Shown one piece after another: positions 7,467-14,874 of a stretch of DNA of 43,473 nucleotides. Origin of the DNA: Streptomyces sp. AA1529 (GTDB taxonomy: Bacteria > Actinomycetota > Actinomycetes > Streptomycetales > Streptomycetaceae); the NCBI RefSeq assembly GCF_000280905.1, contig NZ_ALAP01000049.1, forward strand, positions 1 through 43,473, given 5' to 3'. Within the stretch, counting starts at the first letter, position 1; each line of letters opens with the position of its first letter. The position numbers were made by a program, and so were the translations under genes. The notes under the pieces were generated by a model. That model saw only the letters and a list, made by a program, of their open reading frames with translations, ran no database searches and was not told the DNA's origin.

Positions 7467-8498
7467 GTGCAGCCGTCTTCCCCCGCCCTCACGGAGGGCA
7501 CGCTCCACTCTCTGCTGCGGCAGTACGACGGTGTCGGGGAGCCCCTCTCGTGCACACCGGTCTCGCACGGACTGCTCAACAGGGGCTACCGCCTGACGAC
7601 CGCCCGCGGCGGCTATTTCCTCAAACACCATCTCGACGGACCGGGTTCGCTCGACCGGATCGAGCGCCAGCACCGTGCCACCGACCGGCTGGGCGAGCTG
7701 GGGCTGCCGGTCGTGCCGGTGGTGCCGGGATCCGGCGGCGGGACCGTCACCGTGGCCGAGGGGCGCTGCTTCGCGCTGCATCCGTGGATCGAGGGCACCC
7801 ACCGGCACGGCACCGAGCTGACCGCGGGGCAGTCCCGGCAACTGGGCGCCCTGCTGGGGCGGGTCCACGTCCGGCTCGCCCGGGCGCTGCCCGACCCGCC
7901 GAGCGCCGAGCACGAGAGCGCCGATCCGGCCGCCACGTACGACACGATCGGCGAGCTGCTGGAGCGGGTCCGCAGCCGCCGCAACCGGGACAGTTTCGAC
8001 GAGCTGGCCGAGCACCGGCTCACCGAGCGCCGCGAACTGCTGCGCCGCCACGCGGACGCCCGGCCGGGTGCGGTCCCGGACCGCTTCACCGGCTGGGTGC
8101 ACGGCGACTTCCATCCGCTCAACCTGCTCTACGCGCCCCCGGGCCGCAGCCCCCGCCCGGTGGCGATCCTGGACTGGGACCGGCTGGGGGTGCATCCGCG
8201 GGCCGAGGAGGCCGTCCGCGGGGCGGCGATCTTCTTCCTGCGCCCGGGCGGCACCCTGGATCTGCGGAAGGTGCGCGCCTTCGCCCGCGCCTACCGGGGA
8301 GCCGCGGGAGCCTCCCGCGCGGAGCTGGCCGCCGCCGTGCACCGGGTGTGGTGGGAGCGGCTGAACGACTTCTGGATGCTGCGCTGGCGCTACCAGCTGT
8401 GCGATGTGCGGACCGACCCTCAGTTCCCGGCGGCGGCCGCGCTGGTCGTCTGGTGGACCGCCCACTACCCGGCCGTCCGATCCGCCTTCTGCGACTGA
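7467..8498 (+). CDS. Phosphotransferase of the aminoglycoside/choline kinase-like (APH) fold
   Basis: A 343-aa APH-family protein. Visible motifs are the nucleotide-binding region GLLNRGYRL followed by YFLKHH (ATP lysine), the Brenner motif GWVHGDFHPLNLLY with catalytic Asp, and the metal-binding VAILDWDRLG. The C-terminus is helical and rich in Trp and Arg. Such proteins phosphorylate a small-molecule hydroxyl, for example a homoserine, aminoglycoside, choline or sugar; the substrate is not evident. Start GTG 7467 is chosen because TACGAT sits 6 bases upstream (leaderless); an in-frame TTG at 7422 is possible but would add Arg/Trp-rich residues. The gene stands alone between the kinase gene and a hairpin-rich spacer. 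Confidence 0.8.
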   Translation: MQPSSPALTEGTLHSLLRQYDGVGEPLSCTPVSHGLLNRGYRLTTARGGYFLKHHLDGPGSLDRIERQHRATDRLGELGLPVVPVVPGSGGGTVTVAEGRCFALHPWIEGTHRHGTELTAGQSRQLGALLGRVHVRLARALPDPPSAEHESADPAATYDTIGELLERVRSRRNRDSFDELAEHRLTERRELLRRHADARPGAVPDRFTGWVHGDFHPLNLLYAPPGRSPRPVAILDWDRLGVHPRAEEAVRGAAIFFLRPGGTLDLRKVRAFARAYRGAAGASRAELAAAVHRVWWERLNDFWMLRWRYQLCDVRTDPQFPAAAALVVWWTAHYPAVRSAFCD

Positions 8499-8522
8499 AA
8501 CAGTGCTCCCCTTCACTGCGCA

Positions 8523-8770
8523 CCCCCCCTTCGCGGGGCGCGCGACCCCCTTCGCGGGGCGCGAGTCCGCGGCGTCAGTTCCCCTTCCCCACGGGCGCGT
8601 TGCGTTGTGGTGGCACGCCCCCGTCGTGTTCGGCTGCCGCCGAGCGGTCGTGTCGGGGGCGCTGCACCCCCAACGGCCCCCCGCTAAGGGGGTTCGGGGG
8701 CGAACGCCCCGACAACGGCGCCGCACCGAGGCGAACAACAGACGGGGGCACCCCGCGAAGGGGGACACGG
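8523..8770. repeat. Hairpin-rich intergenic repeat block between convergent genes
   Basis: The spacer 8499-8792 is packed with inverted repeats. An 18-bp unit CCCCCTTCGCGGGGCGCG occurs at 8525-8542 and 8546-8563, and CCCCGCGAAGGGG, its reverse complement core, returns at 8751-8763. Between them is a large imperfect stem, arms about 8617-8661 and 8705-8749 (GCCCCCGTCGTGTTCGGC against GCGAACAACAGACGGGGGC). Its apex is a nested hairpin with CCCCC at 8678-8682 and GGGGG at 8688-8692. It probably ends transcription from both sides. I cannot tell whether copies exist elsewhere in the genome. Confidence 0.6.
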
Positions 8771-8792
8771 CGCCCCCGGAAGGGGGCGCGGC

Positions 8793-9458
8793 TCAGTCGT
8801 CGTGGGCCGCGCGGATCCGCGCAATGTACGCGGCGGCCTGAGACCGCCGCTCCATGCCCAATTTCCCCAGCAGCCCGGAGACATAGTTCTTCACCGTCTT
8901 CTCGGCGAGGTGGAGCCGTTCTCCGATGGCCCGGTTGGTCAGTCCTTCTCCGATGAGTCCCAGGATCGTCCGCTCCTGGGCGGAGAGCGCGCCGAGCCGT
9001 TCGTCCGGGGGGCCGCCGGTGCCCCGGTCGCGCAGCCGGTCCAGGACGCGCCGGGTGTCGGCCGGGTCGAGCAGCGAGACGCCGGCGGCGACCTGGTGTA
9101 CGGCGTGCAGGAGTTCGCCGCCGGTCAGCCCTTTGAGTACGTAGCCGGAGGCGCCGGCCACCACGGAGGCGAGGAGTGCCTCGTCGTCGGCGTAGGAGGT
9201 GAGCATCAGGCAGCGCACGCTCTCGTCGCGGGAGCGCACCTCGCGGCAGACTTCGATGCCGCTGCCGTCGGGGAGCCGTACGTCGAGGATGGCCACGTCG
9301 GCCCGGGCGGCGGCGATCCCGGTGAGCGCGGCGGCTGCTGTACCGGCTTCGCCGGCGATCTCGACGCCGGGGTCGGCCGTGAGCATGTCGCGCACGCCTC
9401 GGCGGACGATCTCGTGATCGTCGACCAGGTATACCCGGGTTCGTCCATTTTCGGGCAT
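8793..9458 (-). CDS. NarL/LuxR family two-component response regulator
   Basis: A 221-aa regulator. Residues about 7-125 are the receiver domain: acidic pair D13/D14 in YLVDDHE, phosphoacceptor D59 in VAILDVRLPDGSG, the conserved Thr/Ser in LMLTSYADD and Lys in GYVLKG. Residues about 155-215 are the LuxR-type DNA-binding domain (LSAQERTILGLIGEGLTNRA, then IGERLHLAEKTVKNYVSGLL). The overall look is DevR/DosR-like. I start at ATG 9458 (MPENGRTRVYLVDD), which matches the family's usual beginning; an in-frame ATG 33 bases earlier is the alternative, and neither has a strong Shine-Dalgarno. No histidine kinase gene is adjacent, so it is an orphan regulator in this window. It is divergent from the bkd operon and could share its promoter region. 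Confidence 0.88.
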   Translation of the reverse strand: MPENGRTRVYLVDDHEIVRRGVRDMLTADPGVEIAGEAGTAAAALTGIAAARADVAILDVRLPDGSGIEVCREVRSRDESVRCLMLTSYADDEALLASVVAGASGYVLKGLTGGELLHAVHQVAAGVSLLDPADTRRVLDRLRDRGTGGPPDERLGALSAQERTILGLIGEGLTNRAIGERLHLAEKTVKNYVSGLLGKLGMERRSQAAAYIARIRAAHDD

Positions 9459-9579
9459 TTTCTCAGTCTCACATATTGATCGGCTCTCCACTCTTCCCGG
9501 GCTCCCGCACCCCGGGTTACCGTGCGGAGGTCCGCGGCTCGCGAAGCCGTGACCAGTGATGTCCCGATTCTTCGCACAA

Positions 9580-9619
9580 TTGCTCGGGGTTCCTCGTTCT
9601 TACTTGGATATCCGAGCAA
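9580..9619 (+). promoter_or_regulatory. Probable bkdA promoter with TTGCTCGG/CCGAGCAA inverted repeat
   Basis: TTGCTCGG at 9580-9587 and CCGAGCAA at 9612-9619 are perfect 8-bp arms around a comparatively A/T-rich 24-base centre. TTGCTC (9580-9585) and TTGGAT (9604-9609), 18 bases apart, could serve as -35 and -10. An Lrp-type dimer is a plausible binder given the BkdR-like gene nearby. This is inference; the hexamers are only fair matches. Confidence 0.4.
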
Positions 9620-9853
9620 AGTTGCAGGTCAGGGCCGCCTCGTGCGTCTATGGAGATGCCAGCCATGGCTGGGGTGTCCCGGCCGGGGTCGGGACAGCGT
9701 GGCCGCGACCGGGACAGCAGTCACCGCCCGGTGCCGACCGCGACGCTCCCACCCCGTGCGCCGCACGGGACCGGGCGAGCCTCCCCCCGCCAGTGGGTGG
9801 GGGAGCCCCAGGTCACCGGCAATCCCGGCGGCCGGACAGACGGAGGAGCACAC
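9620..9853 (+). promoter_or_regulatory. Long structured leader before bkdA
   Basis: If transcription starts near 9616, about 235 bases precede the GTG at 9854. The leader holds a perfect 7-bp hairpin, CCCGTGC-gcc-GCACGGG (9753-9769), and a second stem, CTCCCCC at 9781-9787 with GGGGGAG at 9798-9804. Both lie well before the Shine-Dalgarno at 9842-9848, so attenuation or transcript stabilisation is possible. No known riboswitch was recognised. Confidence 0.35.
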
Positions 9854-11329
9854 GTGACCGTGGAGAGCACTGCCGCGCGGAGCGACGCGCGCCGCAGCGG
9901 CACCGGAGGAAAGCGCGCCACCCAGGCCGCCACCGGCAGGGCCGCCGGGAACGGGACGGCCGAGGCCCCGGAGGCCGCGACGGCCGCGGGCACGCCCCGC
10001 AAGGCGGCGGCGAAGACGTCCCGCAAGCCGGCCGCCGAGAGCACCGGCGGCACCGGCGGCACCAAGAGCGCCGGGAAGACCACCCGGAAGGCCCCCGCCA
10101 AGAGCGCCGCGAAGGCCGCTGCCAAGGCCCCCGCGAAGGGCAGGGCCACCGCGAAGGCCTCCGCGAAGGCCCCGGCGAAGGCCCCCGCGAAGGCCAGGGG
10201 CTCGGCGAAGGCCCGCACCCGCGCCCCCGGCGACGGCCCCGGGCAGCCCGAGCCGGAGCTGGTCCAGCTTCTGACCCCCGAGGGCGAGCGGGTCACCCAT
10301 CCGGACTACGACGTGGATCTGAGTGCCGAGGAGATCCAGGGCCTCTACCGCGACATGGTGCTGACCCGGCGGTTCGACGCCGAGGCCACGGCGCTGCAGC
10401 GGCAGGGCGAGCTGGGGCTGTGGGCCTCGCTGCTGGGCCAGGAGGCCGCGCAGATCGGTTCCGGCCGCGCGCTGCGCCCGGACGACTACGTCTTCCCCAC
10501 CTACCGCGAGCACGGCGTCGCCTGGTGCCGCGACGTGGATCCGACGATGCTGCTGGGCATGTTCCGCGGGGTGAACAACGGCGGCTGGGATCCGAACACC
10601 AACAACTTCCACCTCTACACGATCGTCATCGGCTCCCAGGTGCTGCACGCGACCGGGTACGCGATGGGCGTGGCCAAGGACGGCGCCGACTCGGCGGTGA
10701 TCGCCTATTTCGGTGACGGCGCCTCCAGCCAGGGAGACGTCGCCGAGGCGTTCACGTTCTCCGCGGTCTACAACGCTCCGGTGGTCTTCTTCTGCCAGAA
10801 CAACCAGTGGGCGATCTCGGAGCCCACCGAGCGCCAGTCGCGGGTGCCGATCTACCAGCGGGCCCAGGGCTTCGGTTTCCCCGGGGTGCGGGTGGACGGC
10901 AACGACGTGCTGGCCTGCCTCGCGGTGACCAAGGCCGCCGTGGAGCGGGCCCGCGCGGGTGAGGGCCCGATGCTGATCGAGGCGTTCACCTACCGGATGG
11001 GCGCCCACACCACGTCCGACGACCCCACGCGCTACCGCTCCGACGAGGAGCGCACCGAGTGGGAGGCCAAGGACCCGATCCAGCGGCTGCGGGTCTACCT
11101 GGAGAGCGCGGGTCTGGCCGACGACGCCTTCTTCGCCGGTGTGGAGGAGGAGAGCGAGGCCATGGGGCGGCATGTGCGGGAGGCGATCCGCACCATGCCC
11201 GACCCCGACACCATGGCGATCTTCGAGAACGCCTACGCGGACGGGCATGCGCTGGTCGACGAGGAGCGCGCCCAGTTCGCCTCGTATCTCGCCTCGTTCG
11301 CCGACTCGGATTCCCAGGAGGGCCGCTGA
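9854..11329 (+). CDS. bkdA: Branched-chain 2-oxoacid dehydrogenase E1 alpha subunit with histone-H1-like N-terminal extension
   Basis: A 491-aa E1-alpha subunit. From about residue 140 it is the classic fold: TRRFDAEATALQRQGELG, the thiamine-diphosphate motif GDGASSQGDVAEAFTF ending at FFCQNNQWAISEP, and the loop AHTTSDDPTRYRSD. It decarboxylates the 2-oxoacids of Val, Leu and Ile together with E1 beta. Residues 1-130 are unusual: Ala/Lys/Pro/Gly-rich with repeats of KAPAK and KAAAK, like the tail of histone H1 or of actinobacterial HU-type proteins. Start GTG 9854 has a perfect GGAGGAG 5 bases upstream; the frame is open back to 9650 but without a ribosome site. It overlaps E1 beta by one base (TGATG), so translation is coupled. 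It is the first gene of a complete bkdABC operon; a lipoamide dehydrogenase (E3) gene is not here. Confidence 0.92.
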   Translation: MTVESTAARSDARRSGTGGKRATQAATGRAAGNGTAEAPEAATAAGTPRKAAAKTSRKPAAESTGGTGGTKSAGKTTRKAPAKSAAKAAAKAPAKGRATAKASAKAPAKAPAKARGSAKARTRAPGDGPGQPEPELVQLLTPEGERVTHPDYDVDLSAEEIQGLYRDMVLTRRFDAEATALQRQGELGLWASLLGQEAAQIGSGRALRPDDYVFPTYREHGVAWCRDVDPTMLLGMFRGVNNGGWDPNTNNFHLYTIVIGSQVLHATGYAMGVAKDGADSAVIAYFGDGASSQGDVAEAFTFSAVYNAPVVFFCQNNQWAISEPTERQSRVPIYQRAQGFGFPGVRVDGNDVLACLAVTKAAVERARAGEGPMLIEAFTYRMGAHTTSDDPTRYRSDEERTEWEAKDPIQRLRVYLESAGLADDAFFAGVEEESEAMGRHVREAIRTMPDPDTMAIFENAYADGHALVDEERAQFASYLASFADSDSQEGR

Positions 11330-12333
11330 TGGCCGCCACCGGCACGGCCTCCGCGGCCGCCCAGAAGCTTCCCGTCGCCAAGGCGATCAACTCCTCGCTG
11401 CGCACGGCACTGGAGAACGACCCCAAGGTCCTCGTCATGGGCGAGGACGTCGGCAAGCTCGGCGGGGTCTTCCGGGTCACCGACGGGCTCCAGAAGGACT
11501 TCGGCGAGGACCGGGTCATCGACACGCCGCTGGCCGAGTCCGGCATCGTCGGCACCGCGATCGGGCTGGCGCTGCGCGGGTACCGTCCCGTGGTCGAGAT
11601 CCAGTTCGACGGTTTCGTCTTCCCCGCCTACGACCAGATCGTCACCCAGCTCGCCAAGATGCACGCGCGGGCGCTGGGCAAGATCAAGCTGCCGGTCGTC
11701 ATCCGTATCCCCTACGGCGGCGGCATCGGTGCGGTGGAGCACCACAGCGAGTCGCCGGAAGCGCTGTTCGCGCATGTGGCGGGGCTCAAGTGCGTCTCGC
11801 CCTCGAACGCCTCGGACGCCTACTGGATGATGCAGCAGGCCATCGAGAGCGACGACCCGGTGATCTTCTTCGAGCCGAAGCGGCGCTACTGGGACAAGGG
11901 CGAGGTCGACCCGTCCGCCATTCCGGCGCCGCTGCACTCCGCGCAGGTGGCCCGGCAGGGCAGTGCGGTGACCGTCGCGGCTTACGGCCCGATGGTGAAG
12001 GTCTGCCTGGAGGCGGCGGCCGCCGCCGAGGAGGAGGGCAACTCGCTGGAGGTCGTGGACCTGCGTTCGATGTCGCCCATCGACTTCGACACGGTGCAGC
12101 GCTCCGTCGAGAAGACGGGCCGTCTCGTGCTCGTCCACGAGGCCCCGGTCTTCCTCGGTACCGGAGCGGAGATCGCCGCCCGCATCACCGAGCGGTGCTT
12201 CTACCATCTTGAAGCACCGGTACTGCGGGTGGGCGGTTTCCACGCGCCGTACCCACCGGCCCGGCTGGAGGACGAGTACCTGCCGAACCTGGACCGGGTG
12301 CTCGATGCCGTCGACCGCGCGCTGGCGTACTGA
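11329..12333 (+). CDS. bkdB: Branched-chain 2-oxoacid dehydrogenase E1 beta subunit
   Basis: A 334-aa transketolase-like subunit that completes the E1 active site. Its N-terminal pyrimidine-binding domain carries MGEDVGKLGGVFRVTDGL, TPLAESGIVGTAIGLALRG and FDGFVFPAYDQIVTQLAKM; the C-terminal domain carries VVDLRSMSPIDFDTV and HEAPVFLGTGAEIAA. The length is normal for the family. AGGAGG lies 6 bases before ATG 11329, whose A is the last base of the E1-alpha stop codon. The E2 gene follows after 13 bases. The enzyme feeds isobutyryl-, isovaleryl- and 2-methylbutyryl-CoA into branched fatty acid and, in streptomycetes, polyketide synthesis. Confidence 0.93.
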   Translation: MAATGTASAAAQKLPVAKAINSSLRTALENDPKVLVMGEDVGKLGGVFRVTDGLQKDFGEDRVIDTPLAESGIVGTAIGLALRGYRPVVEIQFDGFVFPAYDQIVTQLAKMHARALGKIKLPVVIRIPYGGGIGAVEHHSESPEALFAHVAGLKCVSPSNASDAYWMMQQAIESDDPVIFFEPKRRYWDKGEVDPSAIPAPLHSAQVARQGSAVTVAAYGPMVKVCLEAAAAAEEEGNSLEVVDLRSMSPIDFDTVQRSVEKTGRLVLVHEAPVFLGTGAEIAARITERCFYHLEAPVLRVGGFHAPYPPARLEDEYLPNLDRVLDAVDRALAY

Positions 12334-12346
12334 GGAGAGCGTGACG

Positions 12347-13870
12347 ATGACCAACAGCGCACAGACCGGACAGGCGGCCGCCGGAGTCCGCGAGTTCAAG
12401 ATGCCCGACGTGGGCGAGGGGCTCACCGAGGCGGAGATCCTCAAGTGGTTCGTCCAGCCCGGTGACACGGTCACCGACGGGCAGGTCGTCTGCGAGGTGG
12501 AGACGGCCAAGGCCGCGGTGGAGCTGCCCATCCCCTTCAACGGGCTGGTGCACGAGCTGCGGTTCGACGAGGGCACGACGGTCGACGTCGGTACGCCGAT
12601 CATCACCGTCGACACCGGTGGCCCGGCCACCGGCACCGGCGGCGGGGACGCCTCCGCCGCCCAGCCCGCGATGGAGACCGGGCCCGCGGCGGCCGCCGAG
12701 GTCGCGGGTGAGGCGGAGGCCGCGCAGGCCGGCGGCGAGGAGGCCGAGCCCGAGGGGCGGCAGCCCGTGCTGGTCGGGTACGGCGTCGGCGCCAGTTCGA
12801 CCAAGCGCCGCCCGCGCAAGCCGGCGGCCGGTGCGGCGGACGCGGCGGCACCTGCTCCGGCTCCGGCCGGGGAGCGGGCCACCGCTCCGACGCCCGCTCC
12901 GGTACCGGCGAGCAACGGGAGCGGGGCGGCGGCTCCGGTCGCGCCCGGCGGGCCGCGGCCGCTCGCCAAGCCCCCGGTGCGCAAGCTCGCCAAGGATCTG
13001 GGTGTCGATCTGAGCACTGTCACGCCGACCGGTCCGGACGGCATCGTCACCCGCGACGACGTGCATGCGGCCGCGGCACCGGCCCGGACCCCCGCGCCGG
13101 CGGCTCCCGCACCCGTCGCCGCGGCGGAACCGGCCGCGGAGGCGGCACCGGAGCCCGCGGTCCCCGGCGTCCGGGAGACCCGCATCCCGGTGAAGGGGGT
13201 GCGGAAGGCCACGGCGCAGGCGATGGTCGGCAGTGCGTTCACGGCGCCGCACGTCACCGAGTTCGTGACGGTGGACGTCACGCGCACGATGAAGCTGATC
13301 GGGCAGCTCAAGCAGGATCCCGAGCTGGCCGGGGTCCGGGTCAATCCGCTGCTCCTCGTCGCCAAGGCGTTCCTGCTGGCGATCCGGCGCAACCCGGACG
13401 TCAACGCGTCCTGGGACGAGGAACACCAGGAGATCGTGCGCAAGCACTACGTCAACCTGGGGATCGCGGCGGCCACGCCGCGCGGGCTGGTCGTTCCCAA
13501 CATCAAGGACGCACAGGAGAAGACCCTGCCCGAACTGGCGTCCGCGCTCGGTGAGCTGGTCGGTACGGCACGTGAGGGGAAGACCAGCCCGGCCGCGATG
13601 AACGGGGGCACGGTGACGATCACCAATGTCGGCGTCTTCGGCGTGGACACCGGTACGCCGATCCTCAACCCGGGTGAGTCCGCCATTCTTGCCTTCGGCC
13701 GGATCCGCGAGCAGCCCTGGGTGCACAAGGGCAAGGTCAAGCCGCGGCATGTCACCACGCTGGCGCTCTCCTTCGATCACCGGCTGGTGGACGGGGAGCT
13801 GGGCTCCAAGGTGCTGGCGGACACCGCGGCGGTGCTGGAGCGGCCCAAGCGGCTCATGACGTGGTCCTGA
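12347..13870 (+). CDS. bkdC: Branched-chain 2-oxoacid dehydrogenase E2 (dihydrolipoamide acyltransferase)
   Basis: A 507-aa E2 core subunit. Residues about 14-90 are one lipoyl domain with the lipoylated lysine K55 in EVETAKAAVELP. A long Ala/Pro/Glu-rich hinge follows, then the peripheral E1/E3-binding domain (VRKLAKDLGVDLSTVTPTGP, then DGIVTRDDVHA). Another Ala/Pro hinge leads to the chloramphenicol-acetyltransferase-like catalytic domain with the active-site motif SFDHRLVDGELGSKVL near the C-terminus. ATG 12347 is preferred over the in-frame GTG 12341: AGGAG at 12333-12337 is 9 bases from the ATG but only 3 from the GTG. It is the last gene of the operon; a strong hairpin follows at 13983. 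It transfers the branched acyl group from the lipoyl arm to CoA. Confidence 0.93.
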   Translation: MTNSAQTGQAAAGVREFKMPDVGEGLTEAEILKWFVQPGDTVTDGQVVCEVETAKAAVELPIPFNGLVHELRFDEGTTVDVGTPIITVDTGGPATGTGGGDASAAQPAMETGPAAAAEVAGEAEAAQAGGEEAEPEGRQPVLVGYGVGASSTKRRPRKPAAGAADAAAPAPAPAGERATAPTPAPVPASNGSGAAAPVAPGGPRPLAKPPVRKLAKDLGVDLSTVTPTGPDGIVTRDDVHAAAAPARTPAPAAPAPVAAAEPAAEAAPEPAVPGVRETRIPVKGVRKATAQAMVGSAFTAPHVTEFVTVDVTRTMKLIGQLKQDPELAGVRVNPLLLVAKAFLLAIRRNPDVNASWDEEHQEIVRKHYVNLGIAAATPRGLVVPNIKDAQEKTLPELASALGELVGTAREGKTSPAAMNGGTVTITNVGVFGVDTGTPILNPGESAILAFGRIREQPWVHKGKVKPRHVTTLALSFDHRLVDGELGSKVLADTAAVLERPKRLMTWS

Positions 13871-13982
13871 GAGAGCGATGAGTGACGTGGTCCTGACGGG
13901 CCGGCTCATGGCGTGCGCCTGACCGGGCGACCCGTGATGTGGGCTTGACAGGCGGCGGCCGCGAGCCGTGACCGAACGCACC

Positions 13983-14011
13983 GGGGGTGCGGGGCACTGC
14001 CCCGCACCCCC
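13983..14011 (+). terminator. Terminator of the bkdABC operon
   Basis: GGGGGTGCGGGGCA at 13983-13996 pairs perfectly with the 14 bases ending at 14011 around a one-base centre, so about 12 bp can form with a small loop. It lies 113 bases after the E2 stop. No T run follows; instead the tandem repeat begins inside its right arm. Confidence 0.7.
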
Positions 14012-14075
14012 GTTCGCGTGCCCGCGCTCGCACCCCCGTTCGCGTGCCCGCGCTCGCACCCCCGTTCGCGTGCCC
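14003..14075 (+). repeat. 26-bp tandem repeat, about 2.8 copies
   Basis: The unit begins CGCACCCCCGTTCGCGTGCC and ends CGCGCT. Copies start at 14003, 14029 and 14055; the first two are identical and the third breaks off after TGCCC. The right arm of the bkd terminator supplies the first bases of copy 1, and copy 3 runs into the palindrome at 14070, so the array sits between two hairpins. Confidence 0.85.
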
Positions 14076-14104
14076 CGCCGCCCGGGCCCCGGGCGGCGGG
14101 GCAC
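14070..14104. terminator. 35-base near-perfect palindrome
   Basis: GTGCCCCGCCGCCCGGG at 14070-14086 and its exact reverse complement at 14088-14104 flank a single base. It could act as a second, bidirectional terminator ahead of the GntR promoter. The rest of the spacer 13871-14166 shows nothing else recognisable. Confidence 0.65.
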
Positions 14105-14166
14105 GCTCCGTCCCACATGGCGGATGGCGTCTGCGCAGGCATGCGTGTTGTATCTAAGGTGTGCGC

Positions 14167-14874
14167 ATGACTTCCCCCGCGCCCGCCTCGGCCGCCAAGG
14201 ACACCCGGCGTACGCCCGCTGCCGAGCGGGTGTACGCGCATGTCAAGCAAGCCGTTCTCGAACGGCGCTACGAGGGCGGCGTGCTGCTGACGGAGGGCGA
14301 ACTCGCGGAGGCGGTCGGGGTGTCCCGGACCCCCGTGCGCGAGGGGCTCCTCCGGCTGGAGGTCGAGGGCCTCATCCGGCTCTACCCGAAGAAGGGCGCC
14401 CTGGTCCTGCCGGTCTCCGCGCAGGAGATCGAGGACGTGGTGGAGACCCGCCTGCTGGTGGAGCAGCACGCGGTGCGCCGCGCGGTGCCCGTCTCGCGTC
14501 CGCTGGTCGACCGGCTGGAGGAGACCCTGGCCGAGCAGGTCGCGCACGCGGAGACCGGCGACCTGGCCGCCGTCTCGGCCGCCGACCGCTGCTTCCACGC
14601 CACGATCGTCGAGGCCACCGGGAACCAGATCCTCACCCGCCTCTACGACCAGCTCCGGGACCGCCAACTCCGGATGGGGGTCGCGGTGATGCACGCGCAC
14701 CCGGACCGGGTCGCCAAGAACATCGCCGAGCACGCGGACATCCTGCGCACCCTGCGTGAGGGCGACAGCGAGGCGGCGGCGCTCGCGGTGCACCAGCACG
14801 TGAGCCGGGTGCGGCACCTGGTGCGCGGCGAGGACCTGCGCGGGTACGGCCTCGCCCAGGGCGGTCCGCGATGA
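14167..14874 (+). CDS. GntR family regulator, FCD (FadR-C-terminal) subfamily
   Basis: A 235-aa repressor. Residues about 17-80 are the GntR winged helix (AAERVYAHVKQAVLERRYEG, LTEGELAEAVGVSRTPVREG, LLRLEVEGLIRLYPKKGA). The FCD helical effector domain follows, with metal-ligand-type residues in DRCFHATIVEATGNQ and a histidine in HADILRTLREGD. ATG 14167 has AAGGTG 5 bases upstream; an in-frame GTG at 14161 would add two residues. The MFS transporter gene starts inside its stop codon (ATGA overlap), so the two are translationally coupled. The regulator probably senses the transporter's substrate, likely a small organic acid as is common for FCD proteins, but the ligand is not evident. An ATGCG-N18-CGCAT repeat around the start (14141-14168) is a weak operator candidate. 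Confidence 0.88.
   Translation: MTSPAPASAAKDTRRTPAAERVYAHVKQAVLERRYEGGVLLTEGELAEAVGVSRTPVREGLLRLEVEGLIRLYPKKGALVLPVSAQEIEDVVETRLLVEQHAVRRAVPVSRPLVDRLEETLAEQVAHAETGDLAAVSAADRCFHATIVEATGNQILTRLYDQLRDRQLRMGVAVMHAHPDRVAKNIAEHADILRTLREGDSEAAALAVHQHVSRVRHLVRGEDLRGYGLAQGGPR

Noticed and set aside
9650..9853. In-frame 68-codon extension upstream of bkdA
   Set aside because: No Shine-Dalgarno at the ATG near 9650, while GTG 9854 has GGAGGAG at ideal spacing; the extension looks like non-coding leader.
11233..13443. Long minus-strand open frame opposite bkdB and bkdC
   Set aside because: Low-complexity Ala/Ser/Arg composition, no ribosome site, and fully antisense to the E1-beta and E2 genes.
14003..14075. 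CRISPR array
   Set aside because: The 26-bp units are contiguous with no spacers.
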